DNA of 19,369 nucleotides from JBBABP01 sp041657585 (GTDB lineage Bacteria; Patescibacteriota; Gracilibacteria; Absconditabacterales; Absconditicoccaceae): positions 1 through 19,369 of the forward strand of contig JBBABP010000016.1 in assembly GCA_041657585.1 (NCBI GenBank). The letters run 5' to 3'. Below the pieces are notes generated by a model. It ran no database searches. It worked only from the letters and a program-made list of their open reading frames with translations, and had not been told where the DNA came from. Positions within the stretch are counted from its first letter, which is position 1. Each line of letters opens with the position of its first letter. Both the position numbers and the translations under genes were made by a program. Positions 1-8,809 of the stretch are shown here, piece after piece.

Positions 1-1
1 T

Positions 2-376
2 ATAAATGAACCTAAAGACGTTATCCCAAAAAAATATTTATGACAGCAGTTATTCAATCGATACGCAGTCAAAAATTTAGCGGAACAAGGCAAAGTAGAT
101 TTAACTAAGTTGCCAACTTATAAACAAATGGAAGAAATAAGATGATGAGAAGAAAATCATCAAAAATTTTTAGAAGATAATTTTCAAAAAGATTGAGAAA
201 ATCTGTTTCCTGGTTTTCGAGATCCAGACTACAAGGAATTCAACGATGTTGATAAACGAACGGATTGTTGGTTGTCAGATGGATACAACATAGGAATCAG
301 CAAAGATGGTATGACTCATCGTAACAGCCATCTTAATTGTGGTTTCTCTTTGCGTTTTCTCAAGCCTACCAAATAA
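2..376 (+). CDS. C-terminal part of a FISUMP-like (TIGR02145-type) secreted-domain protein, 5' partial
   Basis: The frame is open from base 2 to TAA at 374-376 once TGA is read as glycine (for example the pair TGA TGA at 142-147), giving about 124 residues. The last 50 residues carry a Trp-containing stretch (DCWLSDGYNIG) followed by CGFSLRFLK at the extreme C-terminus. This resembles the ending of the Fibrobacter succinogenes major paralogous domain and of DUF1566-like domains, which usually close with G.S.VR.(L). That assignment is from memory of the family pattern and is weak. Proteins with this domain are normally exported, but the N-terminus lies outside the window, so location cannot be judged. 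The final codons (PTK then stop) form the first unit of the 25-bp tandem repeat that follows, so the stop context may have been duplicated. A terminator hairpin lies about 170 bp downstream. Confidence 0.75.
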
Positions 377-440
377 AGAGGCAGGTAAACCCGCCAAATA
401 AAGGGGCTGGTAAACCCACCAAATAAAGAGGCAGGTAAAA
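369..440. repeat. 25-bp tandem repeat, about 2.9 copies
   Basis: Units start at 369, 394 and 419 with the pattern CCAAATAAAGRGGCWGGTAA followed by ACCC(A/G). The first unit overlaps the last codons and stop of the upstream gene. Each copy repeats an in-frame TAA context. Confidence 0.85.
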
Positions 441-690
441 ATTAGGCCGGCCAGAATGGCCACTTATCGAGCAGTAAAACAGCATATAAACTGACAAAAT
501 TCACTTCAGACATTAAAATTCAACTTCAAAAAACATATCAATAAAAAAATCTCGCATTGATGCGAGATTTTTTTCAAGTGATTTATCAATCGCCCCTACT
601 ACATTTTTAAATTTTATTTTCCTTTTGAAATTGAAAATTAAATAATTACACTGACCTTGTTCAAGTAAATTTTTACTTATTTTTAAAAAA
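441..690. other. Intergenic region without a recognisable gene
   Basis: Apart from the tandem repeat before it and the terminator at 543-574, this stretch holds a locally GC-rich inverted motif (GGCCGGCC then GGCC, about 450-462). It also has an AT-only hairpin, AAGTAAA TT TTTACTT at 663-678, just before the next start codon. No reading frame here shows protein-like composition. Confidence 0.6.
543..574. terminator. Bidirectional rho-independent terminator
   Basis: A perfect inverted repeat pairs 543-556 with 561-574 around the loop TTGA. It has a GC-containing core (TCTCGCA/TGCGAGA) and A/T runs on both sides, so it can work in either direction. It closes the gene ending at 376. Confidence 0.9.
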
Positions 691-1734
691 ATGGACATCT
701 CTGAATTCAAAGTGACGTTTGATGGAATATTACAAAATTATGTAGATGCCAAAATCCAGCAAACAAAAAAACTTTTGGATAATGATAGATTAAATAAATT
801 TATAGATTATATAGGAAGTTTTATATTTTCTTGATGAAAAAGAATCAGACCATATTGCCTACGGTTGGCATACAAATGATTCGGTTGAGAAAATGAAAAG
901 GCAATACTGAATTTCTGAATAATTTTTGAACTGCTTCATACGATGGCATTGATTCATGACGATATTATCGATCAATCAGAAAAAAGACATAATGCCTCTA
1001 CGATGCATCAATTTATAAATTCTATTTTATGAACTTGAAATATGCATATTGCAGAATCTCAAGCAATTTTAGTTTGAGATTTGCTTCTTTCTTGGGTTTA
1101 TGAACTTTGGTTCAAAAATCATGATTTTTCTGAGCCATTACTTTACAGTGCAAGACAAAATGTTCATAACATGATAGAAGAAGTGATACTTGGTCAAATG
1201 ATAGATGTGAATATGATGACTTGAGAACCTGCAAATTCTAAAATGATAGATAAAAAAAATAAATATAAAACGGCTTCTTATACATTTATTAGGCCTATGC
1301 TTACTGGAGCAATTTTGGCTGATGCAGATGAAAAACAAAAAAATCTTATCATCGATCTATGAGAAAATTTATGATTAGCATTCCAAGTTAAAGATGATTT
1401 GTTTGATATTACTTTTCAAGACAAAACCAAATCTCCATTTTCTGATATTCAAGAATGACAGCAAACATATTTCACAAATTATATTTTCCAAAATTGAAAT
1501 GATCAACAAAAAGAAATATTGAAAAGTTGTATGTGAAGGAAATTATCTGACGATGAAATACTAAATTTGCAAAATATATTTCAATCTTCATGAGCGATAG
1601 ATTTTGGAAAAGAACTCATCAAAAAATACTCTGATAAAGCACAGAGTATTTTAGATCAAATCAAGTTTTCTAATGTTTCTTCACAACAAGAAATTGCTCA
1701 TCTTATAAATAAAATTTCCACGCTCAAAATCTAA
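691..1734 (+). CDS. Polyprenyl (geranylgeranyl/farnesyl-type) diphosphate synthase
   Basis: A 347-residue trans-isoprenyl diphosphate synthase, which condenses isopentenyl diphosphate with an allylic diphosphate to make the linear isoprenoid precursor of quinones or lipid carriers. The order of motifs fits the family: GGKRIRP at residues 48-54, the first aspartate-rich motif DDIID at 90-94, GQMID near 168, the conserved KT near 193, the second aspartate-rich motif DDLFD at 235-239, and SDIQEGQQTY near 251 in place of the usual D..EGK.T. About 14 glycines are coded by TGA, including the first two of GGKRIRP, against about 6 GGN. The ATG at 691 is the first in frame and lacks a Shine-Dalgarno sequence. 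The stop overlaps the stop of the convergent gene on the minus strand. The chain length of the product cannot be told from these motifs alone. Confidence 0.93.
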
Positions 1735-2957
1735 AAATCATCATTAATATTATTGGCGTCTTTGTAAAATTTTGCTATTTTTTTATGTTTACGATATGAA
1801 AGAAGGTAATGTATTTTTAATCCAAATGTTATAAAAAATAGAATTCGTCAAATTGAAGCAAAAACTGAAACAAATTTAATTTTTTTGTTTTCTGTTGATA
1901 AATCTGCAGATCAATGATTTTGTGAAATTATATCTCAAGTGAAAATTATTGAATTATCTGTATTACAAGCTAATTTATCTAAAACTGATTTTAATCATAT
2001 TTGATAATTTCAATCAGCTTTTTGATAAGTGTTATTTAAAATCTGACATTCTTGTGTGCTTCAAAATATTTTTTCAGCTCATTTAATTATTTGTCTAAAG
2101 GTGTTTGGATTTATATTATTTTGTAAACTAAAACCATTTGTAGTTTTGAAACTAAATGTTTTATTTGCAATATTTGCTCATCAATAAATTTGCTTATCTC
2201 AAATTTCTATTTTAATTTCAATATTTTTATTTATTGTTAGCCAATCTTTTGGATATACTATCAAATAATTTCAATTCCATTTTAAATTTTCAGAAGTTAG
2301 ACTATAATCATCTCAGTTGATACTTACTTTGGTATTTAATTTATCTACTCATTTGCCTATATCTTTAACTTCAAAAATAAAATATTGATCCAAAGTAATT
2401 TTTTGTTTCATATCTTCTTTTGGAAAAACTAGATTAATACTTGGAGAAATAATATCTGGCTGACATTCAGGAGTTTTTGCAAATTCTAAATTAAAATCTG
2501 TTTTAATTGGATTTTTAATTCCTGCTTTATCCAAGAAATAAGATCAGGTCAAAGTTTTTATTTGACTTCATGTAGTATTTTCATCACTTTTGAAAAGAAG
2601 TTTAAATAGGATTGTTGTTTCAGAGTCATTATTTTTTGAATTTAAATAATTAAAAATAATTTTATTATATTCAATTGAATACGTGATATCTTCTTGAATT
2701 TGAGAATCAGTTACCAAACGTGTAATTTGTAAATCATTAGGATTATATCATAAAACTAAATGTACAACGCTTATATCTTTTCATTTATTATTCAAAACTA
2801 TATCTGCGCTATGTTCACATCAAGCATGAAGTTTATCAGTTGGTTGAAATCTTTCATCAGAATATAGTGGATTAAATGAAATATTTGCACCAAACAAAGG
2901 CATTGCTATCATTTGCAATAAAAAAACAAATCAGATTACTATTTTTTTTAAGCTCAT
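1731..2957 (-). CDS. Exported, C-terminally membrane-anchored Ig/cohesin-like protein
   Basis: A 408-residue protein ending in TAG. It starts with a signal peptide (MSLKKIVIGFVFLL..., cleavage probably after about residue 23). A first beta-rich domain follows (residues about 45-130) whose DIVLNNKGKDISVVHLVLGY pattern recalls cohesin-like or similar beta-sandwich modules. A second domain (about 170-290) contains DIGKGVDKLNTKVSINGDDY and resembles bacterial Ig-like domains. Near the C-terminus a hydrophobic segment (FVSVFASIGRILFFITFGL) precedes a basic tail rich in Lys, Arg and His, consistent with an outside-facing protein anchored in the membrane. Many conserved-looking glycines are TGA. No enzymatic motif is visible. 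Its function is unknown; a surface or envelope role is an inference from the topology. Confidence 0.8.
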
Positions 2958-3105
2958 TTGATATTATTTAAATTTAAAACTTCTTTAAGCACAATTAAAT
3001 TATAATCTGAAATACATAAATATCAAAAAAAACTACTTTAGTTCAATAAATTAGTTTAACAAAAAAAGCGAATATAAACGTTGTTATTTACTTATTCAAA
3101 AAAAA

Positions 3106-3184
3106 GTAGAAAGTAGAAAGTAGAAAGGGGAAAGGAGAAATTCACTCCTCGTCCCTTGTTCCTTATTCCTTGTCCCTCGTTCAT
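3106..3184. repeat. 7-bp-unit degenerate tandem repeats, purine arm then pyrimidine arm
   Basis: GTAGAAA is repeated three times from 3106 and passes into GGGGAAAGGAG. After AAATTCA the strand switches to pyrimidines in 7-bp steps (TCCCTTG, TTCCTTA, TTCCTTG, TCCCTCG, 3153-3180). The two arms partly pair (AGGAG/CTCCT). The pyrimidine arm forms the end of the flavoprotein gene. Confidence 0.8.
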
Positions 3185-4260
3185 TTCCCACACCCATATC
3201 CACTTGTCCAGCATCGTTGCAAATTATAACCGCCGGTTCTTCAATTTACGTCCAAACATTCGCCAATAAAATATAAACCACTTATTTTTTTGCTTTCAAA
3301 ATTTCAATTCAATTCATCTATCAAAATTCCTCAGTTGGTAATTTTCGCTTCTTCCCAAGGCCTAAATCATTTAATTACTAAATTAACGCCGTTATCTTTT
3401 TTCAGATTATCAAGATTGAAAAAAGTTTTAATCTTTTTTATCACTTCTCAAACAAAATTAATCTGAATCTCGAAATTTTTCATCTCATCCAATCAAAGTT
3501 TTTTCTTGTTCAAAAATTCTCAAATAGCATTTACGCAGTCGAAAACTACTGGACCAGATATCCCTCGATGAGTAAAAAGCAAATTTCATTTATCTTCATA
3601 AATTATTTTTCCATTAAATTTCAGCCAAAAATTTACTATTACCGCATTGCCAGTCAAACTGCTCAAATTTTTTACGGTTTCCAGTCCGCACAATCATTGA
3701 TAAAGATTACTTACTTTAATGCCAAATTTACCCGCAACATCATAAGCCAAACAACTTGCTCATATTTGAGGATAACTTTTGCCACCGCTAGCGATTATTA
3801 ATTTTTTACTTTCAAACTTTCAAGATTGAGTTTCGACGACAAAATGATCATTTATTTTTTCTATATTTAAAATATTCTGACTTAGAAAATGTTCAGTCTT
3901 ATTTTCCACAGATTTACTTACTAACAAATTTACAAGGTCTTTGGCCTTATTATTAAACACAATCAATCTTCAGTTATTTTCTTTTTTTATTTGCAAACCA
4001 TTCACTTCCAAAAAATTAATCATATCCTGATTATCAAATGCGTGAAATCGAGAATGAAGATTTTTTTTATTTTCTCAGAAATAATTTTTATCCACGTCAA
4101 AATTTGCATTAGAAAAATTACACCTACCGCCTCATGAAAGCAAGACTTTACTTCAAAGTTTGTCAGATTTTTCTATAATAATTTTTTTAAATTCTTTGGG
4201 CAAAAATATAGAACAAAAAAGTCCTGCCGCTCATCATCAAATAATTATTACATCGTGCAT
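3163..4260 (-). CDS. BaiN/HI0933-family FAD-dependent oxidoreductase
   Basis: A 365-residue flavoprotein. The N-terminal dinucleotide-binding motif is IIIGGGAAG (residues 5-13; the three glycines are TGA), followed by an acidic end of the second strand (IIIEKSD). The family signature SGGGRCNFSN is at 42-51, RGISGP lies in the middle, and GECLDVNGRTGGYNLQ is near the C-terminus, as in HI0933/YhiN/BaiN proteins. These bind FAD in the cytoplasm. BaiN itself acts on bile acid intermediates, but the substrate of most members is unknown, so none is claimed here. The normal ending is GGYNLQ.A..SG with more residues after it. Here the last eight or so codons (KGTRDKE then TAA) come from the 7-bp repeat tract at 3153-3184, so the natural C-terminus may have been replaced. 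Start is the ATG at 4258-4260, five codons before the nucleotide-binding motif. Confidence 0.92.
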
Positions 4261-4281
4261 CAAAAAATTTCTAAGATAAAT

Positions 4282-4395
4282 TTAGTCGATAGTTGTTAGT
4301 TGATAGTTATTATTCGTTAGTTATGAAATAATTCCCAATTTCCAATTCCCAGTTCCCAGTTCCCAATTTCCAATTTCCAATTCCTATTTCCTATT
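4282..4395. repeat. Two adjacent 7-bp-unit degenerate tandem tracts
   Basis: The first tract (4282-4326) steps as TAGTCGA, TAGTTGT, TAGTTGA, TAGTTAT. The second (4331-4395) steps as variants of CCAATTT, CCCAGTT and CCTATTT. The last units contain the TAG stop of thrS at 4384-4386. The tracts fill nearly the whole spacer between the flavoprotein gene and thrS. Confidence 0.85.
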
Positions 4396-6302
4396 TTTTA
4401 CTTCCTCTAATTTTTCTTCAATAAATTTATTTACATCCATAGTCAATTGCTCTTTAGTTTTATAAACTCTCACGCTTACTGTTCATTCGCTTTCTTCTTT
4501 TTCTCCAACAATTAAAATATAAGGAATTTTCATAAGTTCTGCATTTCTAATTTTTTTACTAAAACTATCTTCGCTATCATCTAAGCTTGTTCTAAATCAA
4601 TTCTCTTTTAATTTATTATAAATCTGATCAGCATATTTTATAAAATTTTGTGCCACGGGAACGATTTTAAATTGTTCAGGAGCCAATCGTAATGGGAATG
4701 CTCAAGCATAATNNNNNNNNNNACTCAAATAAATCTTTCAAACGATCAAAGTAATGCTCTGTGAAGCATATAAGGTCTTTCTTTTTCTCATTTGTCATTT
4801 ACAAATGTCATATCGAATCTTTCTGGTAGATTGAAATCAAATTGCAAAGTAGAACATTGCCATTCTCTGCCCAAACAATCTTTAACCTTGAAATCTAATT
4901 TAGGACCATAAAAAGCAGCTTCTCATTCTTCTGTTGTGTAATTCAATTTCATATCGTCAGCAACTTTTTTCAATAAATCTTGTGTAAATTCTCGTCATTT
5001 ATCATTGCCAGCATATTTATCTTTATTTTTTGGGTCTCTCAGCGAAAGATAAACTTTAACGTCTTCTTTTTTGAATCAAAAGTTTTCGTAAATATAGAGA
5101 ATAAATTTAACTACTCTTTGAAGTTCATTTTCTACTTGATCTTTTCTACATATAATATGAGCATCATCTTGAGTAAATCATCTTACTCTAGTTAGTCCAC
5201 TAAGTTGTCATTTTTTTTCAAATCTATAAACAGTTCATGTTTCACATCGACGCAAAGGAAAATCTCTATAACTTTTTGGCTCGGCTTTAAAAATTTCTAC
5301 GTGAAAAGGGCAGTTCATAGGTTTAAGTAAATATTGTTCAGATTCTTCAGCTTTTTTTCATTCTTTTAATTCTTCTAAACTTTGTCAGGCCTCCATTGGA
5401 GGATACATACTGTTTGAATAAAATCATCGATGTCATGAAATTTCCCATAATTTTTTATTTCCTATATGAGGAGTTTTAACAAATTCATATCAATTTTCTA
5501 AATGAGCCTTATTCCAAAAATCTTCAATAGTTTTAAATAACATCGCTCATTTTGGCATCCAAAGAGGCAATCACAAGCCGACATTATCGCTAAACGTAAA
5601 AAGTCATAATTTTTTCCCCAAAATTCTATGATCGCGTTTTTTCGCTTCTTCCATCATTTCCAAATATTTTTTCAACTCTTCTTTACCTTCAAAAGCCAAA
5701 CCATAAATTCTAGTCATCATTGGATTTTTTTCGCTTCCTCTTCGATAAGCTCAGGCTATTTTTTCAAGTTTAAAAGCTTCAGGATTTATTTCATTACTAT
5801 TTCCCACATGAGGTCATTCGCACATGTCTATAAAAGTGACAAAATAGTCTTTAGTCGTTAGTCCATAGTCGATAGCAATTTTCGTGATTTTTTCATATTT
5901 AATTTTATATTCAGGTTTGCTATCTTTCAATAATCTTTCAACTGCGACAGCAGGAATTAAATTTATATAAAAACTAAAAACTGATTCTCATTGCGATTTA
6001 AACTCATCAAGAAGTTCAACTTTAAAATCTTGCTCCATTATCTCAATTATTTCTTTTGATTGTTTGTAGTCAGTATCTATTTTTACAAATTGTTGATTTT
6101 CTTTCGTTATTTTTTGCATAAATTTATTCAACTCTTTCAAATTTTCTTCTTTAAATTCAATTCAATCAGAAAAAATAAAATCGTAATAAAATCAATTATC
6201 AATAGATGGCCCTATTCATAATCTCACATCAGGATCAATAGTTCTTTGGATTGCCTGTGCCAAAATATGTGCTAATGAGTGACGAGATTCCAATAATTTC
6301 AT
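4384..6302 (-). CDS. thrS: Threonine--tRNA ligase, without TGS domain, interrupted by an assembly gap
   Basis: Threonyl-tRNA synthetase, about 639 residues once the gap is filled. It begins at the second editing domain: the zinc-type editing motif HSLAH sits at residues 8-12 and CEGPH comes later in that domain. The class II catalytic core follows, with zinc ligands in MNCPFH, DDAHI and MLHRALLGS, and motif 2 around RCETGTVYRFEKKG. The anticodon-binding domain ends with a normal VSVRVYKTKEQ region. The N-terminal TGS domain of the E. coli enzyme is absent. Ten Ns at 4713-4722 fall in motif 3 (RFIGV...HYAGAFP). Keeping frame needs 11 bases there, which would restore a V-L-I-E-H-type sequence. 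Start is the ATG at 6300-6302; no Shine-Dalgarno sequence is seen. Confidence 0.95.
4713..4722. other. Assembly gap (10 N) inside thrS
   Basis: The thrS frames on either side differ by one base if exactly 10 bases are assumed. The expected ThrRS sequence across the gap needs 11, so the N count is a placeholder. Confidence 0.95.
5843..5874. repeat. 7-bp tandem repeat (TAGTCGN type) inside thrS
   Basis: Four to five steps of TAGTCKT/TAGTCCA/TAGTCGA, the same unit as the spacer tract at 4282-4326. On the coding strand it reads (GACTANN)n and encodes AIDYGLTTKDY, just before CEGPH in the editing domain, in frame. Confidence 0.65.
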
Positions 6303-6465
6303 AACAAAAAAGTTATTTATAAAATATAATTCTCTTATAATTTTTTGCTTCTGAATTTGTAGAGAAAATATATGGAAAAATAAACTTGAAATCATTTCTC
6401 CAAAATATATCTTAAAGGAGGTTTCTAAAAAAGTTCCTCCATTTTATAAGGAATTTTTTTTAAAA
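6303..6465. promoter_or_regulatory. Intergenic leader with strong Shine-Dalgarno-like hairpin
   Basis: AAAGGAGG at 6414-6421 is the only strong anti-16S match in the window, but it lies about 45 bp before the ATG at 6466 and can pair with CCTCC at 6436-6440. A weaker AAGGA at 6449-6453 lies about 12 bp from the start codon. Whether this is a leader hairpin that hides a ribosome site, or a relic, cannot be decided from sequence. Confidence 0.4.
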
Positions 6466-6642
6466 ATGACAAACTCAGAGTGGCAAGAAGACAAAAAGTT
6501 TGAGCAGTATCTGATTTACAAACAAAAAATCAAATCAGATTACTCTTGAAGTATTGTTAAAATCCTTTTGGGCAAGCTAAAAAAACTTTATACAGCAAAC
6601 AAAGATCTTGCAGATGTACTTAGACAGCCAAATTTAGCTTAA
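6466..6642 (+). CDS. Small hypothetical protein, 58 residues
   Basis: ATG to TAA with one in-frame TGA read as glycine (SDYSGSIVK). The product starts MTNSEWQEDKKFEQYL, is rich in Lys, Asp and Glu, probably helical, and has no signal peptide or membrane segment. It matches no family I recognise. It is preceded by the clearest Shine-Dalgarno-like sequence in the window and is convergent with rsmA, the two stop codons overlapping in TTAA (6639-6642). The lysine-rich helical composition could suit a nucleic-acid or ribosome-associated small protein, but that is only a guess. Confidence 0.6.
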
Positions 6643-7511
6643 TTCAAAAAACTTGTCAAATCATTCAAACTTAACTCTTCTAATCTTTTTGATTTTAAAA
6701 TTTCAGGGATTGTGAATTTATTTAGTTTTTGTTTTTCTGCTATTTTTTGTATCTTTCACAAAGTTTTTCTACTAAATTTTGCATAAACTTCCAAAAATTC
6801 CATCATATTTGCAAAATCTAAATCAGTTTTAGATTTTTTTTTAATAATTGAAATCAGGCAACTATCAACTTTTGGACTAGGCGAAAAAGATTTTGGTTTT
6901 ATTACTTTCAAGATATTAATTTCATATCAGTAGTTCAAAAGCCGTCGAAGAAAAGATTTTTTGTTCGCATCAGATTTTATTTTTTCTCAGACTTCTTTTT
7001 GTATCATAAAAATTCCACCCGCACAATTATTTTTTTCATCAGCGAAAAACTTTCTCAAAATAGGGGAGGTGATATAATAAGGCAAATTGCCGACAATCAA
7101 CAGGGACGAGTGACAAGGAAAAAGGGACGAGGAATTTATAACAGATAATTCATTTTCTTCCATCTTTTTTCTTTCACCTGTTGCCTTTCACCTTGTTCCT
7201 TTTACCTTGTTCCTTTCACCTTTCACCTTTCACATTTCTTTTATTCCCATATCCAACACATCTCAAACAATTATTTTTCAATTTCCTATATTTCAATTTT
7301 CAATTAATATCTTTTTCATTTTTTCATCCTTTTCTATCACAAAAAAATTATCAGAAATCTGATTTATATATTTTGTGATAGCTCACTTTCCAGGTCCAAT
7401 TTCCACGATAGCGTTACAATTTAATTTCTTATACAGTTCCTCAATTTTTTTCGCTATAAATAATTTTACCTTACTATCTATCAAAAAATTTTGTCACAAA
7501 TAAGTTCACAA
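6639..7511 (-). CDS. rsmA: 16S rRNA (adenine1518-N6/adenine1519-N6) dimethyltransferase with in-frame repeat insertion
   Basis: RsmA/KsgA dimethylates two adjacent adenines in the 3' hairpin of 16S rRNA, using S-adenosylmethionine. Visible motifs are LGQNFLID at the N-terminus, SAM-binding EIGPGKGAITKYI, the acidic FFVIEKD, and the catalytic NLPYYITSPI. KPKSFSPSPKVDS, typical of the family, comes later. Between GDVLDMGIKE and LLIVGNLPYY, where relatives have a short loop, there are about 45 extra residues (GKVKGERNKVKGTRGKATGE and on) encoded by the repeat tract at 7103-7236. This explains a length of 290 residues against the usual 260-270. The frame stays open throughout. No ATG precedes LGQNFL; the best start is TTG at 7509-7511 (giving MGTYLGQNFL), after an in-frame TAA upstream, so the true start is uncertain. 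The stop overlaps that of the convergent small gene. Confidence 0.9.
7103..7236. repeat. 7-bp-unit repeat element inside rsmA
   Basis: On the + strand a purine block (GGGACGAG..., 7103-7132) is followed after a 40-bp middle by a pyrimidine block in 7-bp steps (CCTTGTT, CCTTTTA, CCTTGTT, CCTTTCA three times). Its layout and words match the spacer repeat at 3106-3184. It is translated in frame as part of rsmA. Confidence 0.85.
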
Positions 7512-7536
7512 AAGAAAGTTAATTAATAATTAAAAA

Positions 7537-7570
7537 TGCCATGCCTACGGCAGGTAAAAATAATGAATAA
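7537..7570. repeat. 34-bp repeat, copy 1 (inverted copy at 10451-10484)
   Basis: TGCCATGCCTACGGCAGGTA continues with AAAATAATGAATAA. The reverse complement of 10451-10484 matches it at 33 of 34 positions. It lies 25 bp upstream of the presumed rsmA start. Confidence 0.85.
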
Positions 7571-7628
7571 TAAAAAACAGTGTATCATTTAATGTTTCAA
7601 TCTTTTAATTTTTAATTCTCAATTTTCT

Positions 7629-7698
7629 AATCTTTTTATTTTTTAATCTTTTTATTTTTTAATCTTTTTATTTTTTAATCTTTTTATTTTTTAATTTA
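7629..7698. repeat. 16-bp tandem repeat, about 4 copies
   Basis: AATCTTTTTATTTTTT begins at 7629, 7645, 7661 and 7677 with exact 16-bp spacing, ending in a degenerate fifth unit. It lies between rsmA and the lexA-like gene, just beyond the latter's stop. Confidence 0.9.
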
Positions 7699-7702
7699 TT
7701 TT

Positions 7703-8317
7703 CTACATCTCTTTAATCACTCTTTTGACAACTCAAATCACTTTCGTCTCGTCATACTTACTAATTTCAACCTTATCAAAAAACCTGTTAACAGATTCTA
7801 ACATAAATTTTCAATCTTGTTTTACTATTTTTTTCAGCTTAGGTAAATTGTTGTGAATTACAAAAACGTAATCATTTATATCGTATGTATCTTGTTGTTT
7901 GATCAAAACCAAATCTCAATCTTGAATTTTTGGTTCCATGCTATTTCATTTTGCTCTTACAAAAAAACATTTACTTGAATCTTTCACTCACAACATAGCT
8001 AATGTCACAGGAATTTTTTCTTGAGAATATTCGTCAATTACCTTTTTTCATTTATTCCCACACTGAGCAAAACCATAGATAGGAAGCTGAATAATGTCAT
8101 TGAATCTATCGCCGATACTTTCTCTGATTAATCTATATCAATTTTCATCTTTTACAAAATATCATTTCAGAACGAGCTGATTCAATTTATTCAAAATTGT
8201 TTGAGGATGGCTTACACCAATAGCGGAAGCGATTTCTCTCAAAGTTATTCATTCTTGATTTGTGTTTTTTTTAAAAAAATGGATAAGTGATTTGTGGACG
8301 GAATCTAAATCTTTCAT
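7703..8317 (-). CDS. lexA: LexA-like repressor, S24 peptidase family
   Basis: A 204-residue protein. An N-terminal winged-helix DNA-binding domain (residues about 1-65, with ITLREIASAIGVSHPQTILN) is followed by a self-cleaving S24 domain. The cleavage site is Cys86-Gly87 in YGFAQCGNKG, where LexA usually has Ala-Gly; Cys-Gly is known from UmuD. The nucleophile is Ser126 in AKGNSMEPKIQDGDLV, and the general base is probably Lys162 in NLPKLKKI. On DNA damage such proteins cut themselves when stimulated by RecA filaments and free their target genes. recA lies under 1 kb away on the other strand, which fits an SOS role. I could not find a shared operator upstream of recA and this gene. Several glycines, including one in GNSMEP, are TGA. 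Confidence 0.85.
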
Positions 8318-8345
8318 GGGAATTTTTTTAGAAATAAAAAAGTTT

Positions 8346-8377
8346 CAAAGGCTACAAGGGTAGCAAAGGCTACAAAG
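8346..8377. repeat. 9-bp-unit repeat, downstream flank of the four-helix-bundle gene
   Basis: Steps of AAAGGCTAC, AAGGGTAGC, AAAGGCTAC, AAAG. The gene's TAG stop (8370-8372) is inside it. The reverse complement of 8743-8778 on the other side of the gene is clearly similar, so the gene sits between inverted copies. Confidence 0.75.
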
Positions 8378-8720
8378 CTTGTATCTTTTTTATATATTTA
8401 TAAAGCATAGAAGATATTATTTTACATTCAATACTAAGATCATTAAATTTATTTTCATTTATATAGTCACAATCTAAAGCCAAGTACAACATGCTTCTAA
8501 CTTCTCATATACTTCACCTAGATATATAAAGATATCTTCTTAATTCATTATCGGTTTCTCTTTCAAATCATTCTGCTATGTTGTTAGATACACTTAAAGT
8601 CGCTCTTAATATCTGATCTTTAAAAAAGTAATCTTTAAATTTTGTAGAATTAAAAATATTATTCATTTCTTTAAACAAAACTTTTGATCTTTGCCAAACT
8701 TTTATTTCTTCAAATTTCAT
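8370..8720 (-). CDS. Four-helix bundle protein (S23 / 23S rRNA intervening-sequence family)
   Basis: A 116-residue, all-helical protein beginning MKFEEIKVWQRSKVLFKEM. It has the family's core SNNIAEGFERETDNELRRYL and YISRGSIGEVRSMLYLA, and ends ...KKIQAL. This matches the S23/TIGR02436 four-helix bundle family, first noted in the intervening sequences of Leptospira 23S rRNA and related to the Avd accessory protein of diversity-generating retroelements. No reverse transcriptase or template/variable repeat pair is seen nearby, so a retroelement role is not supported. The molecular function of stand-alone members is not settled. The gene is enclosed by inverted 9-bp-unit repeats (8346-8377 and 8743-8778), which suggests that gene and flanks may move or spread together. 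Confidence 0.88.
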
Positions 8721-8742
8721 TATTAATAATAATTCAATAAAA

Positions 8743-8778
8743 CTTTTGAGGCCCCTGAAGCCCTTGAAGCCTCTGTAA
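8743..8778. repeat. 9-bp-unit repeat, upstream flank of the four-helix-bundle gene
   Basis: Steps of CCCCTGAAG, CCCTTGAAG, CCTCTG. On the minus strand it reads AGAGGCTTCAAGGGCTTCAG, similar to 8346-8377 on the plus strand. Confidence 0.7.
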
Positions 8779-8809
8779 CAGATTCATTATATTTTTCTCT
8801 TTGACGACG

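Noticed and set aside
7629..7698. CRISPR-like regular repeat
   Set aside because: The 16-bp units are directly adjacent with no spacers and are almost only A and T; it is a simple tandem repeat.
8370..8720. Diversity-generating retroelement, because of the Avd-like fold
   Set aside because: There is no reverse transcriptase and no template/variable repeat pair with A-specific differences in the window.
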